Source of the DNA: an uncultured Bacilli bacterium
Lineage (GTDB): Bacteria > Bacillota_I > Bacilli_A > RF39 > UBA660
Assembly: GCA_947599755.1 (NCBI GenBank)
Contig: CANQFO010000020.1
Span: forward strand, 1 to 16,169
Direction: 5' to 3'
DNA length: 16,169 bases
The notes beneath the pieces were generated by a model. The model was not told the DNA's origin. It made no database searches and worked only from the letters and a program-made list of their open reading frames with translations. The first letter of the stretch is position 1. Each line of letters starts with the position of its first letter. Below, one piece after another: positions 1 through 7,925 of this stretch. The position numbers were made by a program, and so were the translations under genes.

Positions 1-193
1 ACCAAATTAACTTATGTACAAGCTTAAAGAATAAATGAAGTTTAAAATATTAGAGATAAAAATACTTTCAATTGTTGTTATTAAATTGAATTTATATATT
101 AGTATGGTTGAAGTTTGTTTGGGTGAAGAGATTTTTCCGTTTGAGTGCAACACTAACTTATATTTGATCTTAAAAGAATATTAGGGAGGGTTT

Positions 194-751
194 ATGAAGA
201 ATAAATTTTTTAAGCCATTAATTTTAATTGCTATTTGCGTTCTATTAATTGTGTTTTGTGGTTTATTTATGCGTACCCAGTTAGATGTTGATACTGTTGA
301 AAATGTAAAATCTACTGTGAAATCTTTAAGTACTAAGTTTGATAATCCTAGAGAGGGTAGTATTACAGGTACTGCTGAGAGAGGTAGTATTACTTTGACT
401 GATACTACAATAACTGTCTCTGATGTTGTGTTAAAAGCACCTGGTGATACTGTTACTTGGATGTGGGATGCTCAAAATGTTGGGAATATTGATGCTAAAA
501 TCTCTAATTTTACTTTATTGGATCCTAAAGTTGAGTTAGGTAATAGTGTTTCTGATGATTCTAATTATTATACTTATGATATTACTTATTCTGATGGAAC
601 AGCTATAAAAAAGAATGATGCTTTGCCTGTTAATGGTACTCGTGAAATGAAAATCGTTATTTCTTATGTGGGTGATAATGATGGTGAATCAGTAGGTAAT
701 ATACATGTTTCTCAATTAGGTGCTACTTTATTGTATGAGAGAGCTGTCTAA
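194..751 (+). CDS. TasA/SipW-signal-type secreted protein, paralog 1
   Basis: A 185-residue protein with a basic start and one long hydrophobic segment (about residues 8-26), followed by an all-beta-looking exported domain rich in T, D, S and V. The segment GSITLTDTTITVSDVVLKAP is shared almost word for word with the next gene (GTISLTNTTVTINGVVLKAP), so the two are tandem paralogs. A helical N-terminal segment followed by a beta domain of this size resembles TasA/camelysin proteins with SipW-type signals, which form matrix fibres or surface layers in Bacilli. That assignment is inferred from architecture, not from a diagnostic motif. The ATG follows AGGGAGGG at 183-190. The next gene starts 17 bases downstream, so the pair is probably one transcript. 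No dedicated signal peptidase is visible nearby. Confidence 0.6.
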   Translation: MKNKFFKPLILIAICVLLIVFCGLFMRTQLDVDTVENVKSTVKSLSTKFDNPREGSITGTAERGSITLTDTTITVSDVVLKAPGDTVTWMWDAQNVGNIDAKISNFTLLDPKVELGNSVSDDSNYYTYDITYSDGTAIKKNDALPVNGTREMKIVISYVGDNDGESVGNIHVSQLGATLLYERAV

Positions 752-768
752 GGAAAGAGGGGATCGTT

Positions 769-1341
769 TTGTCTTCGCATTACTTTAAATCGTTTATTAT
801 TGTTGCTATCATTATTGCAATTGTTGGTATTTCTCTTGCTTATGCAGGTCTTTCTCAGACTTTAAATATTAAAACTACAACTTCTGTTCAATCTCAAACT
901 ACTTCTTGGAATGTTCATTTTGCAACTGCTGATTCAGGTACTTCTACTAATGCTGATAAAGGAACGATTTCTTTGACTAATACAACTGTTACAATAAATG
1001 GAGTGGTATTAAAAGCTCCTGGAGCTAGCGTAACTTATACTTTCTATGTTAAAAATGATGGACAGGTTCCTGCTCAGTTAAATACTCTTACTCGTCTTAC
1101 TCCTAGTCTTAGTGGAACAGGTACTACTGCTACTTCTGATGCTACTATTGTTCAGCAGAATTATTCTTGTTCCCTTACACAGGCTAATGGTAGTGCTTTT
1201 TCAGAAGGGTATAAACTTAATTCTGGTTCATCCGTTCAATTAAAATTAGTTATTTCTTATAGTGCTGATACTTCATCTTTGCCAATTGGTGATGTAGTTG
1301 TTTCTAATTTAGGATATACTTTAAATTTTGTTCAAGCATGA
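769..1341 (+). CDS. TasA/SipW-signal-type secreted protein, paralog 2
   Basis: A 190-residue paralog of the upstream gene: N-terminal hydrophobic segment (about residues 8-26, ending near AYAGLSQTL), then a Ser/Thr-rich beta domain with the shared motif at about residues 65-85 and a YTFYVKNDGQVPAQL stretch typical of the strand after that motif. The start is TTG at 769, chosen because AGAGGGGA (756-763) sits 5 bases upstream and no ATG fits. The gene ends in TGA, one of the signs that TGA is a stop in this genome. It has one Cys (in the SCSLT stretch), so no disulfide is expected. It is likely exported and surface- or membrane-associated. Its role as a matrix-type protein is inference from the family resemblance. 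Confidence 0.6.
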   Translation: MSSHYFKSFIIVAIIIAIVGISLAYAGLSQTLNIKTTTSVQSQTTSWNVHFATADSGTSTNADKGTISLTNTTVTINGVVLKAPGASVTYTFYVKNDGQVPAQLNTLTRLTPSLSGTGTTATSDATIVQQNYSCSLTQANGSAFSEGYKLNSGSSVQLKLVISYSADTSSLPIGDVVVSNLGYTLNFVQA

Positions 1342-1350
1342 TATTTATGT

Positions 1351-1378
1351 TTTTTAATCCTGTTATTAGGATTTTTTC
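1351..1378 (+). terminator. Rho-independent terminator after the TasA-like pair
   Basis: Hairpin AATCCT (1356-1361) / AGGATT (1368-1373) with a 6-base loop, followed by a T run to 1377. It lies 15 bases after the stop codon and immediately before the next gene's ribosome-binding site, so it separates the two units. Confidence 0.65.
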
Positions 1379-1401
1379 ATTTGAAGAGAGGTATGGTAGT
1401 T

Positions 1402-3264
1402 ATGAAGATGGTTACTAAGATATTTTTGGTTTTATCGTTTTTCTTTGTTTTGGTTCTTGGGGCTTCTTTTTTTTCTATTTTGGAGGTTAAGTTTTCTTTT
1501 TATTTGTTTGGTATATGGAGTTTGTATTTTTTGTTTTTTCTTATTTATCATACTTATCGGGTTGCGAGGATAAGGTTTAATAAGTTTCAGTGGTTGGGTA
1601 TTTTTTTCTTTTCTATTGTTATTTTTGGGATTTATTGTTATATTCTTTTTCATCGTAATAAGATATATGTTTGGGATATGTTAACTTATTATTATGGGAA
1701 TATTCGACTTCTTAATTGGTTTGATTTTCAATCTTTTTATTTAGTAATTAAGGGAATTATTCTTTCTATTTTTAATCAGGATTATAGTGATTTTCTTTTA
1801 TGTTTTACTACTATGTTATTTCATTTTACTGATCGAAGTGAGAATTCTTTTGTTTTGTGTTATGTGATTACTTTTGTTATTCCTAGTTTTATTGTTTTTT
1901 TGATGGTTGTGAAGAAAATGATTGTTCATTTTCATTTGAAAAGGGAGAATCTGATTTTATTTTTATCTTCTTTGTTATATGTTTTGTTTCCTTTGGTTCA
2001 TAAGGCTGCACTTGATGGACAACCGGATATTATTGGGTTAATTTTTATTTTTTTGATTATTTTATTGACGATAGATTATAATTTTTTAAAATTTGAATGG
2101 AAGCGAATTTTTCTTATTTTGTTTTCTTTAATTTGTCTTTGTGCTTCTAGAAGATGGTATATGTATTGGATATTGGGTTATGGGTTATCTTTTGGAGGAT
2201 ATATTTTGTTTCAACTTTTTTTTGATCGGGATAAGACTTTTTTTAAGAGAAAATTAAAAAATATTGTTTGTTCTTTTTTGCTTATTGCTTTTTCTATTCT
2301 TTTGTGTTTGTTTCCTATGTTTGATCGATCTTTAACTCAAGATTTTTCTCATTATTTTTCTTGGAATTTAGGTGGTTATTCTTATGAGGTGAGAAATCAG
2401 TTTGGATATTTGGGTATTTTATTTGTATTGATGGTTTTTTGTGGATTAATTTATGGATTTAGAAAGCGTCAATTTAGGGGATTTACTTTTATTTTTTGTT
2501 GTACTTGGTTATTTTGTTTTATTGAGTTTGTTAAATTACAGAATATGTATTATCATCAGTCATTAATCTTATTACCAACTTATTTATATTTGCTTTTGCT
2601 TTGTATTATTTTTATTTGTAGTTTTTCACAGGAATTGTGGATAAAATTTTTTCGATGTTTATTTGTTTTTGTTCTTTGTTTGAATTGGGGTGGTTCTTTT
2701 TTTGGAATTACTTATCCATTATTTACTAATATTCTTATTCATCCAGTATGGAGAACTGATTATTCAAATATTGGGAAGATGGTTCATTTTATTCAACAAC
2801 ATACTTATTCTTCTGATACTGTTTATATTAATGCTGCTTCTGCAGATAGTTATTGTGCACAAACTTTTTCTAGTTATCTTCTTCCAGATACTTCTTTAGT
2901 TAATACAATTGTTTATGAATCTTCTATTGATGCGGTTCATGGATTTCCTATTGATAATATTGCGACTGCTAAATATATTTTTACTACGAATGTTGATATA
3001 GAATCTACTGGTGCGGTTAAAGGACATATTATTCCAGCAATTAATACTGCACTTAATACAGATACGATTGTTCGGCAAAGATTTCGTTTGGTTCAAACAT
3101 TTGTAATGAGTGATCAAGTTACTTTTTATGCATATAAAAGAATTCTTCCTTTAGATTTGGAAGAAGCTAATTATTGGATTTCTACTTTTTCTGATATTAG
3201 TAAAAAGTATCCTGATTTATTTGAAAAAAGAATTAAGTTATTTATTCGGTTAAATCAACTTTAA
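1402..3264 (+). CDS. Polytopic membrane protein, probable GT-C-type glycosyltransferase
   Basis: About 620 residues. Roughly the first 450 are a series of at least ten hydrophobic helices; the last 170 are soluble. This is the usual plan of GT-C glycosyltransferases, which move sugars from lipid-phosphate donors on the outer face of the membrane. An acidic loop after the second or third helix (WDMLTYYYGN) sits where such enzymes carry their catalytic Asp. The tail contains ATAKYIFTTNVD, like the 'state/nucleotide-independent' C-terminal domain of that fold. No family-specific signature is certain, so the class is inferred. An in-frame TTG at 1381 and ATG at 1393 also exist. ATG 1402 is preferred because GAGAGG (1385-1390) is 11 bases upstream. 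Codons are strikingly T-rich. The gene ends 8 bases from a convergent regulator gene with no clear terminator between them. Confidence 0.6.
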   Translation: MKMVTKIFLVLSFFFVLVLGASFFSILEVKFSFYLFGIWSLYFLFFLIYHTYRVARIRFNKFQWLGIFFFSIVIFGIYCYILFHRNKIYVWDMLTYYYGNIRLLNWFDFQSFYLVIKGIILSIFNQDYSDFLLCFTTMLFHFTDRSENSFVLCYVITFVIPSFIVFLMVVKKMIVHFHLKRENLILFLSSLLYVLFPLVHKAALDGQPDIIGLIFIFLIILLTIDYNFLKFEWKRIFLILFSLICLCASRRWYMYWILGYGLSFGGYILFQLFFDRDKTFFKRKLKNIVCSFLLIAFSILLCLFPMFDRSLTQDFSHYFSWNLGGYSYEVRNQFGYLGILFVLMVFCGLIYGFRKRQFRGFTFIFCCTWLFCFIEFVKLQNMYYHQSLILLPTYLYLLLLCIIFICSFSQELWIKFFRCLFVFVLCLNWGGSFFGITYPLFTNILIHPVWRTDYSNIGKMVHFIQQHTYSSDTVYINAASADSYCAQTFSSYLLPDTSLVNTIVYESSIDAVHGFPIDNIATAKYIFTTNVDIESTGAVKGHIIPAINTALNTDTIVRQRFRLVQTFVMSDQVTFYAYKRILPLDLEEANYWISTFSDISKKYPDLFEKRIKLFIRLNQL

Positions 3265-3272
3265 AAATTTAT

Positions 3273-3524
3273 TTATTGTTTTATGACTTCGTTCATATCA
3301 ATTTCAAATAATTTTCCTGGATCAATATCTAGAGCAACTGATATTTTCCAAATGGTATCTATAGAGAAGGTTTTACTTCCTTTTTTTGATTCAATTCTTC
3401 TGATGAATTCATGGGATAAATTTACTTTTTCTGCTAGAACTGCTTGCGTTATTCCTGCTTTTTTACGATATTTCTTTATATTTTTTGCGATTTGTTCATA
3501 GATATTAAATTCATATTTGTTCAT
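3273..3524 (-). CDS. XRE-family helix-turn-helix regulator
   Basis: An 83-residue protein that is essentially one Cro/C1-type HTH domain. ITQAVLAEKVNLSHEFIRRIE (about residues 25-45) is the canonical turn and recognition helix, followed by the conserved SIDTIWKISVALDIDPGKLF dimer-side helices. It is presumably a cytoplasmic DNA-binding repressor. The start is set by AAGGTGG just upstream of the ATG on the minus strand. It is transcribed away from two CotF-like genes across a 139-base spacer that carries repeated ACATAAT half-sites, which suggests it regulates itself and perhaps that pair. The target and signal are unknown. Confidence 0.88.
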   Translation of the reverse strand: MNKYEFNIYEQIAKNIKKYRKKAGITQAVLAEKVNLSHEFIRRIESKKGSKTFSIDTIWKISVALDIDPGKLFEIDMNEVIKQ

Positions 3525-3550
3525 ACTACCACCTTTACTTTTTCATTTTT

Positions 3551-3642
3551 ATTATGTCCTAAAACTTAAAAATAATATGTAAATTTAGAAGTTACATAAT
3601 CTTCTTAATTTTTCTTATTTTTTTTATTTTTTTGTACATAAT
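3551..3642. promoter_or_regulatory. Operator-like half-sites between divergent XRE and CotF-like genes
   Basis: The 7-mer ACATAAT occurs three times: inverted at 3551-3557 (ATTATGT) and direct at 3594-3600 and 3636-3642, with centres about 43 and 42 bases apart (four helical turns). A perfect inverted repeat TATGTAA (3576-3582) / TTACATA (3592-3598) with a 9-base spacer shares the same half-site. It lies where both divergent promoters must be. Binding by the adjacent XRE protein is inference. Confidence 0.45.
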
Positions 3643-3663
3643 AAAATTAGAAAGGAGATTGTT

Positions 3664-3900
3664 ATGAAAGAAGAATTTCAAGAAGTTCCTAGTAATGTAA
3701 TTACTGGTAAAGATTTAGATTATTTAAGTGATATGTTTCAGTGGAATTATGGTGCTTTGAAAAATACTCATGTGGCATTGAATCAAGTTAGTGATCAAGA
3801 AATTTCTGATTTACTTGATAAAGCTGTTACTTTATTTGATGATAATTTAAATGTTGTTTTGGATATTTTAGAAAATCCTGGAGGTGATAGTGATGAATAG
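3664..3900 (+). CDS. CotF-like small helical protein (spore-coat type)
   Basis: A 78-residue acidic, all-helical protein. ITGKDLDYLSDMFQWNYGAL and the following two helices match the pattern of one half of the CotF/YhcQ four-helix fold (helix, loop, helix with a conserved aromatic face). Such proteins are coat or coat-associated in endospore formers, but related small proteins occur in non-sporulating lineages too. There is no signal peptide or membrane segment. AAAGGAG (3651-3657) sits 6 bases before the ATG. The stop codon overlaps the start of the next gene, so the two are translationally coupled and their products probably work together. The family call is by resemblance; the function is inferred. 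Confidence 0.5.
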   Translation: MKEEFQEVPSNVITGKDLDYLSDMFQWNYGALKNTHVALNQVSDQEISDLLDKAVTLFDDNLNVVLDILENPGGDSDE

Positions 3901-4210
3901 TAATCAAATATGTAATCCTAAAGTGGAGGTTCCTAAGGGATTAAATCTTAATGATAAAGATTATATTGGATCACTTCTTTCTTGTTTGAAAGATATGGAG
4001 AAAAATTATGTTATTGTGATGAGTGAGGCTAGTAATGAAGACTTGTATGCAATTTATAAATCTATTTTTTTGGATTTAGCTGATTTGCAACGTGAGGTTT
4101 ATGAGTTGATGTTTCGTAAGGGTTGGTATTGTTTAGAGCAAGTTCAGGAAGATAAGATTCAAAAGAAAAGTCAAATGCTTTCTCAGGAATATCAAGATTT
4201 GAATGGATAA
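3893..4210 (+). CDS. CotF-family spore coat-like protein
   Basis: A 105-residue helical protein. The segments LNDKDYIGSLLSCLKDMEKN, then EASNEDLYAIYKSIFLDLADL, then LMFRKGWYCLEQ reproduce the CotF pattern, in which a long helix pair ends in a G-W-Y turn. An in-frame GTG lies at 3884. ATG 3893 is preferred because GGAGG (3880-3884) is 8 bases before it and would overlap the alternative. The first 8 bases overlap the upstream stop, which indicates coupled translation. It is probably cytoplasmic until packed in the coat, if the organism sporulates. A strong hairpin follows directly. Confidence 0.65.
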   Translation: MNSNQICNPKVEVPKGLNLNDKDYIGSLLSCLKDMEKNYVIVMSEASNEDLYAIYKSIFLDLADLQREVYELMFRKGWYCLEQVQEDKIQKKSQMLSQEYQDLNG

Positions 4211-4230
4211 AGTTCTTTGGAACTTTTTCT
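4209..4230 (+). terminator. Terminator after the CotF-like pair
   Basis: Perfect 7-bp stem AAAGTTC (4209-4215) / GAACTTT (4220-4226) with a 4-base loop and a T-rich tail. The stem begins inside the stop codon of the preceding gene. Confidence 0.75.
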
Positions 4231-4232
4231 TT

Positions 4233-4241
4233 TGGTATAAT
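4233..4241 (+). promoter_or_regulatory. Candidate extended -10 promoter for the NlpC/P60 gene
   Basis: TGGTATAAT is a perfect extended -10 element directly after the terminator of the previous unit and 74 bases upstream of the next start codon. No good -35 is seen 17 bases upstream, which extended -10 promoters can tolerate. Confidence 0.4.
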
Positions 4242-4314
4242 TTTTTTGTTTTTGTGTATCCTATAAATGTTATATTTTGATATTTTTCTATTGATGATAT
4301 TTGGAGGATATATC

Positions 4315-5322
4315 ATGAAAAATGTTTCTAAAACACTTTATTTTTCTTTATTTGAGTTGATTTTTGTTGAAATTATTCTAGCTTTTAGTATTTGTGTTTG
4401 TTTTTATCATTCTATTTATCATTATCTTTCTGTTGAAACTGTTTCTACTTTTTTTGTTGAATATGGGGATTCTCAATATAATGTTTTTGATTTATTTCAG
4501 GAGGTTGAGGGAGATATTCTTTTTGTTCAACAAAATATTAATCCAAAGAAGATGGGGAAACAGGAAATGGTTGTTGAGTTGTTTAAAGATAATGTGAGTA
4601 AGGAAATTCCTATTATCGTGGAAGTTAGAGATACTATTTTTCCTAAGATTAAGTTAAAAAATGAATTTATTTCTATTACACAGGGTGATTCATATAATGT
4701 TTTATCTGATATAGAATCTGTTTATGATGTGGTTGATGGAGAACTTTCTTATAAGAGATGTGATGAGGTAGATGATTTAGATAAAAATTATTATACTATT
4801 TTGGGGGAATTTAATCCTAATCGTGTAGGAACTTATGTAATTACAGTTAAAGCAGTGGATAAGGGTGGAAATGTTTCTACTTCTTCTATTTCTATTGAAG
4901 TTTGTGAAAAAAAGTTTTCTCATTTTGTTTTTTCTCTTCCAAATTCTTCTTCTCTATCTTCTAGTAATATTGTAGAGATTGCTTATTCTTTACTTGGTAG
5001 TCCTTATGTTTCTTTTGGAAATTCTCCTTCTGGTTTTGATTGTAGTGGATTTGTACAATATGTTTATTCACAAATTGGAATTTCTATTAGTCGTAGTACT
5101 ACTGGGCAGATAAATGATGGGATTTTGGTTTCTTATGAAAATGCTCAACCAGGAGATATTTTATGTTGGGGTTGTGATGGATGTGTTACTCATTCTGCTC
5201 TTTATATTGGTAATGGTAAAATGATTCATGCAGCTAATCCTAGTCAAGGTGTTATTTTAAGTGATGTTAATTCTTGGATTAGGGGATCTAATACTTTTAT
5301 TCTTGCGGTTAGAAGAATTTAA
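4315..5322 (+). CDS. Membrane-anchored NlpC/P60 peptidoglycan hydrolase with Ig-like domain
   Basis: A 335-residue protein with three parts. An N-terminal hydrophobic anchor (about residues 10-34) is followed by an extracellular stretch with a bacterial Ig/DUF5011-like domain (about 100-200; VGTYVITVKAVDKGGNVS is the typical final strand pair). The C-terminal NlpC/P60 domain (about 220-335) has catalytic Cys243 in DCSGF, His293 in THSALYIGNG and the third-residue His305 in MIHAANPS. It should cleave stem-peptide bonds (gamma-D-Glu to diamino acid) in the wall. All three catalytic positions are present, so it is likely active. The start is ATG 4315, 7 bases after GGAGG (4303-4307); an upstream in-frame ATG at 4267 lacks such a site. 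The DUF378 gene follows after 56 bases. Confidence 0.85.
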   Translation: MKNVSKTLYFSLFELIFVEIILAFSICVCFYHSIYHYLSVETVSTFFVEYGDSQYNVFDLFQEVEGDILFVQQNINPKKMGKQEMVVELFKDNVSKEIPIIVEVRDTIFPKIKLKNEFISITQGDSYNVLSDIESVYDVVDGELSYKRCDEVDDLDKNYYTILGEFNPNRVGTYVITVKAVDKGGNVSTSSISIEVCEKKFSHFVFSLPNSSSLSSSNIVEIAYSLLGSPYVSFGNSPSGFDCSGFVQYVYSQIGISISRSTTGQINDGILVSYENAQPGDILCWGCDGCVTHSALYIGNGKMIHAANPSQGVILSDVNSWIRGSNTFILAVRRI

Positions 5323-5378
5323 AATTTTGTATATTTTTTCCTTTTTTGGTCATGATATTACTAGGAGGGATAATATAT

Positions 5379-5579
5379 ATGGAAACATTACAAAAAGTAT
5401 TGTTAGTAATTACTATTATCGGAGCTATCAATTGGGGACTTATTGGTCTTTTAGATTTTAATTTAGTTGCGATGTTATTTGGAGAAGATGGTCTTTTTAC
5501 AAGAATTATTTATACTCTTGTAGGAATATCTGGATTAGTCAATATTGGAATTTTATTTAACCATATTGAATCAAAATAG
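5379..5579 (+). CDS. DUF378 small membrane protein
   Basis: A 66-residue protein with two hydrophobic helices (about 5-28 and 40-60). The family hallmark AINWGLIGL lies in the first helix and TLVGISGLVNIGIL in the second. DUF378 proteins are common small inner-membrane proteins of unknown role. The start is ATG 5379, set by AGGAGGG (5363-5369); the open frame extends further upstream without a usable site. It may be read through from the NlpC/P60 gene. A weak hairpin with a strong T run follows. Confidence 0.88.
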   Translation: METLQKVLLVITIIGAINWGLIGLLDFNLVAMLFGEDGLFTRIIYTLVGISGLVNIGILFNHIESK

Positions 5580-5584
5580 GAATG

Positions 5585-5606
5585 GACTCTTGTAGTCTTT
5601 TTTTTT
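5585..5606 (+). terminator. Weak hairpin with long T run after the DUF378 gene
   Basis: Short stem GACT (5585-5588) / AGTC (5594-5597) with a 5-base loop, then nine T. The stem is only 4 bp but the T run and position just after the stop support it. Confidence 0.45.
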
Positions 5607-5643
5607 GTTATATTATATTTGTTTTGTTTGAATTTTGTTTGGG

Positions 5644-5672
5644 TTGATTAATTATTGTGAAAATGGTATCAT
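5644..5672 (+). promoter_or_regulatory. Sigma-A-type promoter of the cdaA-cdaR operon
   Basis: TTGATT (5644-5649), a 17-base spacer, and TATCAT (5667-5672) preceded by TG one base upstream (TGGTATCAT), so an extended -10. It lies 47 bases before the cdaA start and after the preceding terminator. The leader is too short for a riboswitch. Confidence 0.6.
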
Positions 5673-5718
5673 AGATACATAAGAATGTATTGTTTTGTCA
5701 TTTAAGGAGTTGGTGCAT

Positions 5719-6549
5719 GTGATGATTACTATGACTGATGTATTATCTATTCTTAGAAAATTAGTTGACATTTCTTTGGTATGGTTAATCTTTTATTATA
5801 TTTTGAAAAATATTCGTAATAATTTAAAATTATCTTTGTTATTTAAAGGTGTATTTATTGTGATTATTTTGAAGATTGTTAGTGATCGTTTAGGGTTTAC
5901 TACAATTGGGGTTTTACTTGAATATATTATTCAATGGGGACCAATTTCTTTGATTATTATTTTTCAACCAGAAATTCGCAATATTTTGGAACAGCTTGGA
6001 CGTAGTCAATTGCTTGGTCGACATAAGGTTTTGACTGTTGATGAACGTGAGAGAATGGTGTATGAATTAATTACGGCAATTGATTATTTAAGAAAAGAGA
6101 GAATTGGAGCATTAATTGTTCTTGAGAGAGATATTAGTTTGGGAAATTATATTGATAAGGCAAAGAAATTATATGCAGATTTGTCTAGTGATTTATTGAT
6201 TGCTATTTTTTATGAGGGAAATCCTTTGCATGATGGAGGAGTAATCATTCAGGGAGATAGAATTACTTGTGCTGGTGCGGTTTTTCCTACTAGTAGTAGT
6301 CCTAAATTGAATCGTCGTTTAGGTACTCGTCATCGAGCTGCGTTAGGACTTGCAGAAGAGACTGATGCGATTTGTATTGTTGTTTCTGAAGAGACTGGTA
6401 GAATTTCTGTCGCTCTTAAGGGAGAATTGTTATATAATTTGACTTTGGATGATGCACGGATGTTGTTAATTGATGAATTAAGACCTAAGCAAGATGAAGA
6501 TTATTCAGAAAAAATAGATGAGGAAGAGATATATGAAGAAGATAATTAA
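5719..6549 (+). CDS. cdaA: Membrane diadenylate cyclase CdaA
   Basis: CdaA makes the second messenger c-di-AMP from two ATP. It is the housekeeping cyclase of most Firmicutes and affects potassium balance and wall synthesis. The protein has about 276 residues. Three hydrophobic helices (about residues 10-85) are followed by a short linker and the DisA_N catalytic domain, with the key DGG motif at 172-174 (LHDGGVII) and R-H-R at 204-206 (GTRHRAALG). Both active-site motifs are intact. The C-terminus is an unusually acidic tail (EEIYEEDN). GTG 5719 is preferred as the start because AAGGAG (5704-5709) is 9 bases before it; ATG 5722 is nearly as good, and an in-frame TTG at 5695 has no site. It overlaps cdaR by 17 bases, the usual CdaA-CdaR pairing. 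Confidence 0.95.
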   Translation: MMITMTDVLSILRKLVDISLVWLIFYYILKNIRNNLKLSLLFKGVFIVIILKIVSDRLGFTTIGVLLEYIIQWGPISLIIIFQPEIRNILEQLGRSQLLGRHKVLTVDERERMVYELITAIDYLRKERIGALIVLERDISLGNYIDKAKKLYADLSSDLLIAIFYEGNPLHDGGVIIQGDRITCAGAVFPTSSSPKLNRRLGTRHRAALGLAEETDAICIVVSEETGRISVALKGELLYNLTLDDARMLLIDELRPKQDEDYSEKIDEEEIYEEDN

Positions 6550-7888
6550 GAAAATAGGAAGAATTTTTTATCATATTGGATCATTTTTTGATAAGTTGTT
6601 GATTACACCTATTACTAAATTAATTTTAAAGATGATGAATTTTTTTCAATCTAATGCGAAGAATGTGGATCGAATTATTGGAAAGAAATCTACTTTGATT
6701 GTTATTAGTTTAGTTCTTGCTTTTTTGACTTTTATTATTATTGATCAAGAGTCTAATGTTATGATTGATCAGTATGCAGAGATTTTATATAATCAAAAAG
6801 TTACAGCTATTTATAATGAAGAATCTTATGTTGTTGAGGGATTACCTGATACGGTTGATATTACTTTGGTAGGGCAGAAAAGACATATATTTTTGGCTAA
6901 ACAATCTCCTTCGAAGGGAGTATCTGTTGATTTGACTGGATTGAAACCAGGTAATCATAAAGTTACATTAAAGTATACACAAAGACTTAAATCTTTGGAT
7001 TATAAATTAGATCCTAGTCAAGTTACGGTTACGATTTATGAGAAAGTTAGTGAAACTAGAAGTTTAATGGTTGATGTTTTACATCAGGATAATTTGGATC
7101 CTAAACTTTATATTAGTGATATTGAACTTGATCGGACAAATGTGATTATTAAGGGTGCTGCGTATAAGCTTAAGAAGGTTGCTACGGTAAAGGCTTTGGT
7201 TGATGTTAATAATATACCTAATCCTAAAGCTGGAGAGATGACTTTAAAGGATGTTTCTTTGGTTGCTTATGATACGAATGGAAAGGTAATTGATGTGGAA
7301 ATTGTTCCAAAGAGTGTTGATGCTAAAATTACGATTACTTCTCCAAGTAAAGAAGTTCCAATTAAAGTTATTCCTAAAGGTACTTTGGCATTTGGAAAAT
7401 CTATTCAGTCTATTGAAACTAGTGTTTCTACGGTTACTGTATATGGTGAAGATGCTGCGGTTGATAAGTTAGATCAATTGGAGGTAGAGGTAGATGTAGA
7501 TGGATTAACTTCTGATAAAGAGTTTACTGTTACACTTAAGAAACCTGTTGGTATTACTGAACTTAGTACTAAGACGTTGAAGATTAAGGTTGTGATTGAT
7601 AATTCAATTAGTAAAGAATTTGAGAATCGAGCGATTCAATTTGAAAATTTGGGTGATCATTATAAAGTTCAAGCTTTAACAGAAAATGATCGTCAAGTTA
7701 CAGTTATTGTTAAGGGTAGTGAAGATATTATTAATCAATTGGATCCTTCTTCTATTAAAGCATATATTGATTTGAAAAATTATGGAGTAGGAGAACATGA
7801 AGTTGAGGTTAAGGTTACTGGAGATGATTTAAGACTTACTTATTCTTCTAAAACTAAGAAAGTTAAAATTAGAATTACTGAGAAATAG
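6533..7888 (+). CDS. cdaR: CdaR, YbbR-domain regulator of diadenylate cyclase
   Basis: A 451-residue membrane protein: a basic cytoplasmic start of about 45 residues, one transmembrane helix (STLIVISLVLAFLTFIIID), then an extracytoplasmic region of four YbbR-type repeats of roughly 80-90 residues. Repeat edges are visible as V-x-G-L-x-P-G and V-x-V-T-V-x-G strands. CdaR binds CdaA through the membrane and tunes its activity. The start is ATG 6533, which follows AGGAAGAG (6521-6528); an in-frame ATG at 6518 would lie upstream of that site. Translation is coupled to cdaA by the 17-base overlap. glmM, which often completes this operon, is absent: a strong terminator follows. Confidence 0.93.
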   Translation: MKKIIKKIGRIFYHIGSFFDKLLITPITKLILKMMNFFQSNAKNVDRIIGKKSTLIVISLVLAFLTFIIIDQESNVMIDQYAEILYNQKVTAIYNEESYVVEGLPDTVDITLVGQKRHIFLAKQSPSKGVSVDLTGLKPGNHKVTLKYTQRLKSLDYKLDPSQVTVTIYEKVSETRSLMVDVLHQDNLDPKLYISDIELDRTNVIIKGAAYKLKKVATVKALVDVNNIPNPKAGEMTLKDVSLVAYDTNGKVIDVEIVPKSVDAKITITSPSKEVPIKVIPKGTLAFGKSIQSIETSVSTVTVYGEDAAVDKLDQLEVEVDVDGLTSDKEFTVTLKKPVGITELSTKTLKIKVVIDNSISKEFENRAIQFENLGDHYKVQALTENDRQVTVIVKGSEDIINQLDPSSIKAYIDLKNYGVGEHEVEVKVTGDDLRLTYSSKTKKVKIRITEK

Positions 7889-7908
7889 CATTTTGCTATT
7901 TCTTTTTG
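7881..7908 (+). terminator. Strong terminator of the cdaA-cdaR operon
   Basis: Perfect 9-bp stem AGAAATAGC (7881-7889) / GCTATTTCT (7895-7903) with a 5-base loop and a T run. The stem starts in the last codons of cdaR and includes its stop. Confidence 0.88.
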
Positions 7909-7925
7909 TAATAAATGAATTTGCT

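Noticed and set aside
1339..1341. Mycoplasma-type code with TGA as tryptophan
   Set aside because: Tryptophan is TGG throughout, intact genes contain no internal TGA, and TGA ends the 769-1341 gene just before a terminator.
2690..3117. Open frames on either strand inside the membrane protein gene
   Set aside because: Low-complexity shadows of T-rich codons, without ribosome-binding sites or protein-like composition.
5580..5718. c-di-AMP (ydaO-type) riboswitch in the cdaA leader
   Set aside because: After the promoter only about 40 bases remain before the start codon, far too short for that structure.
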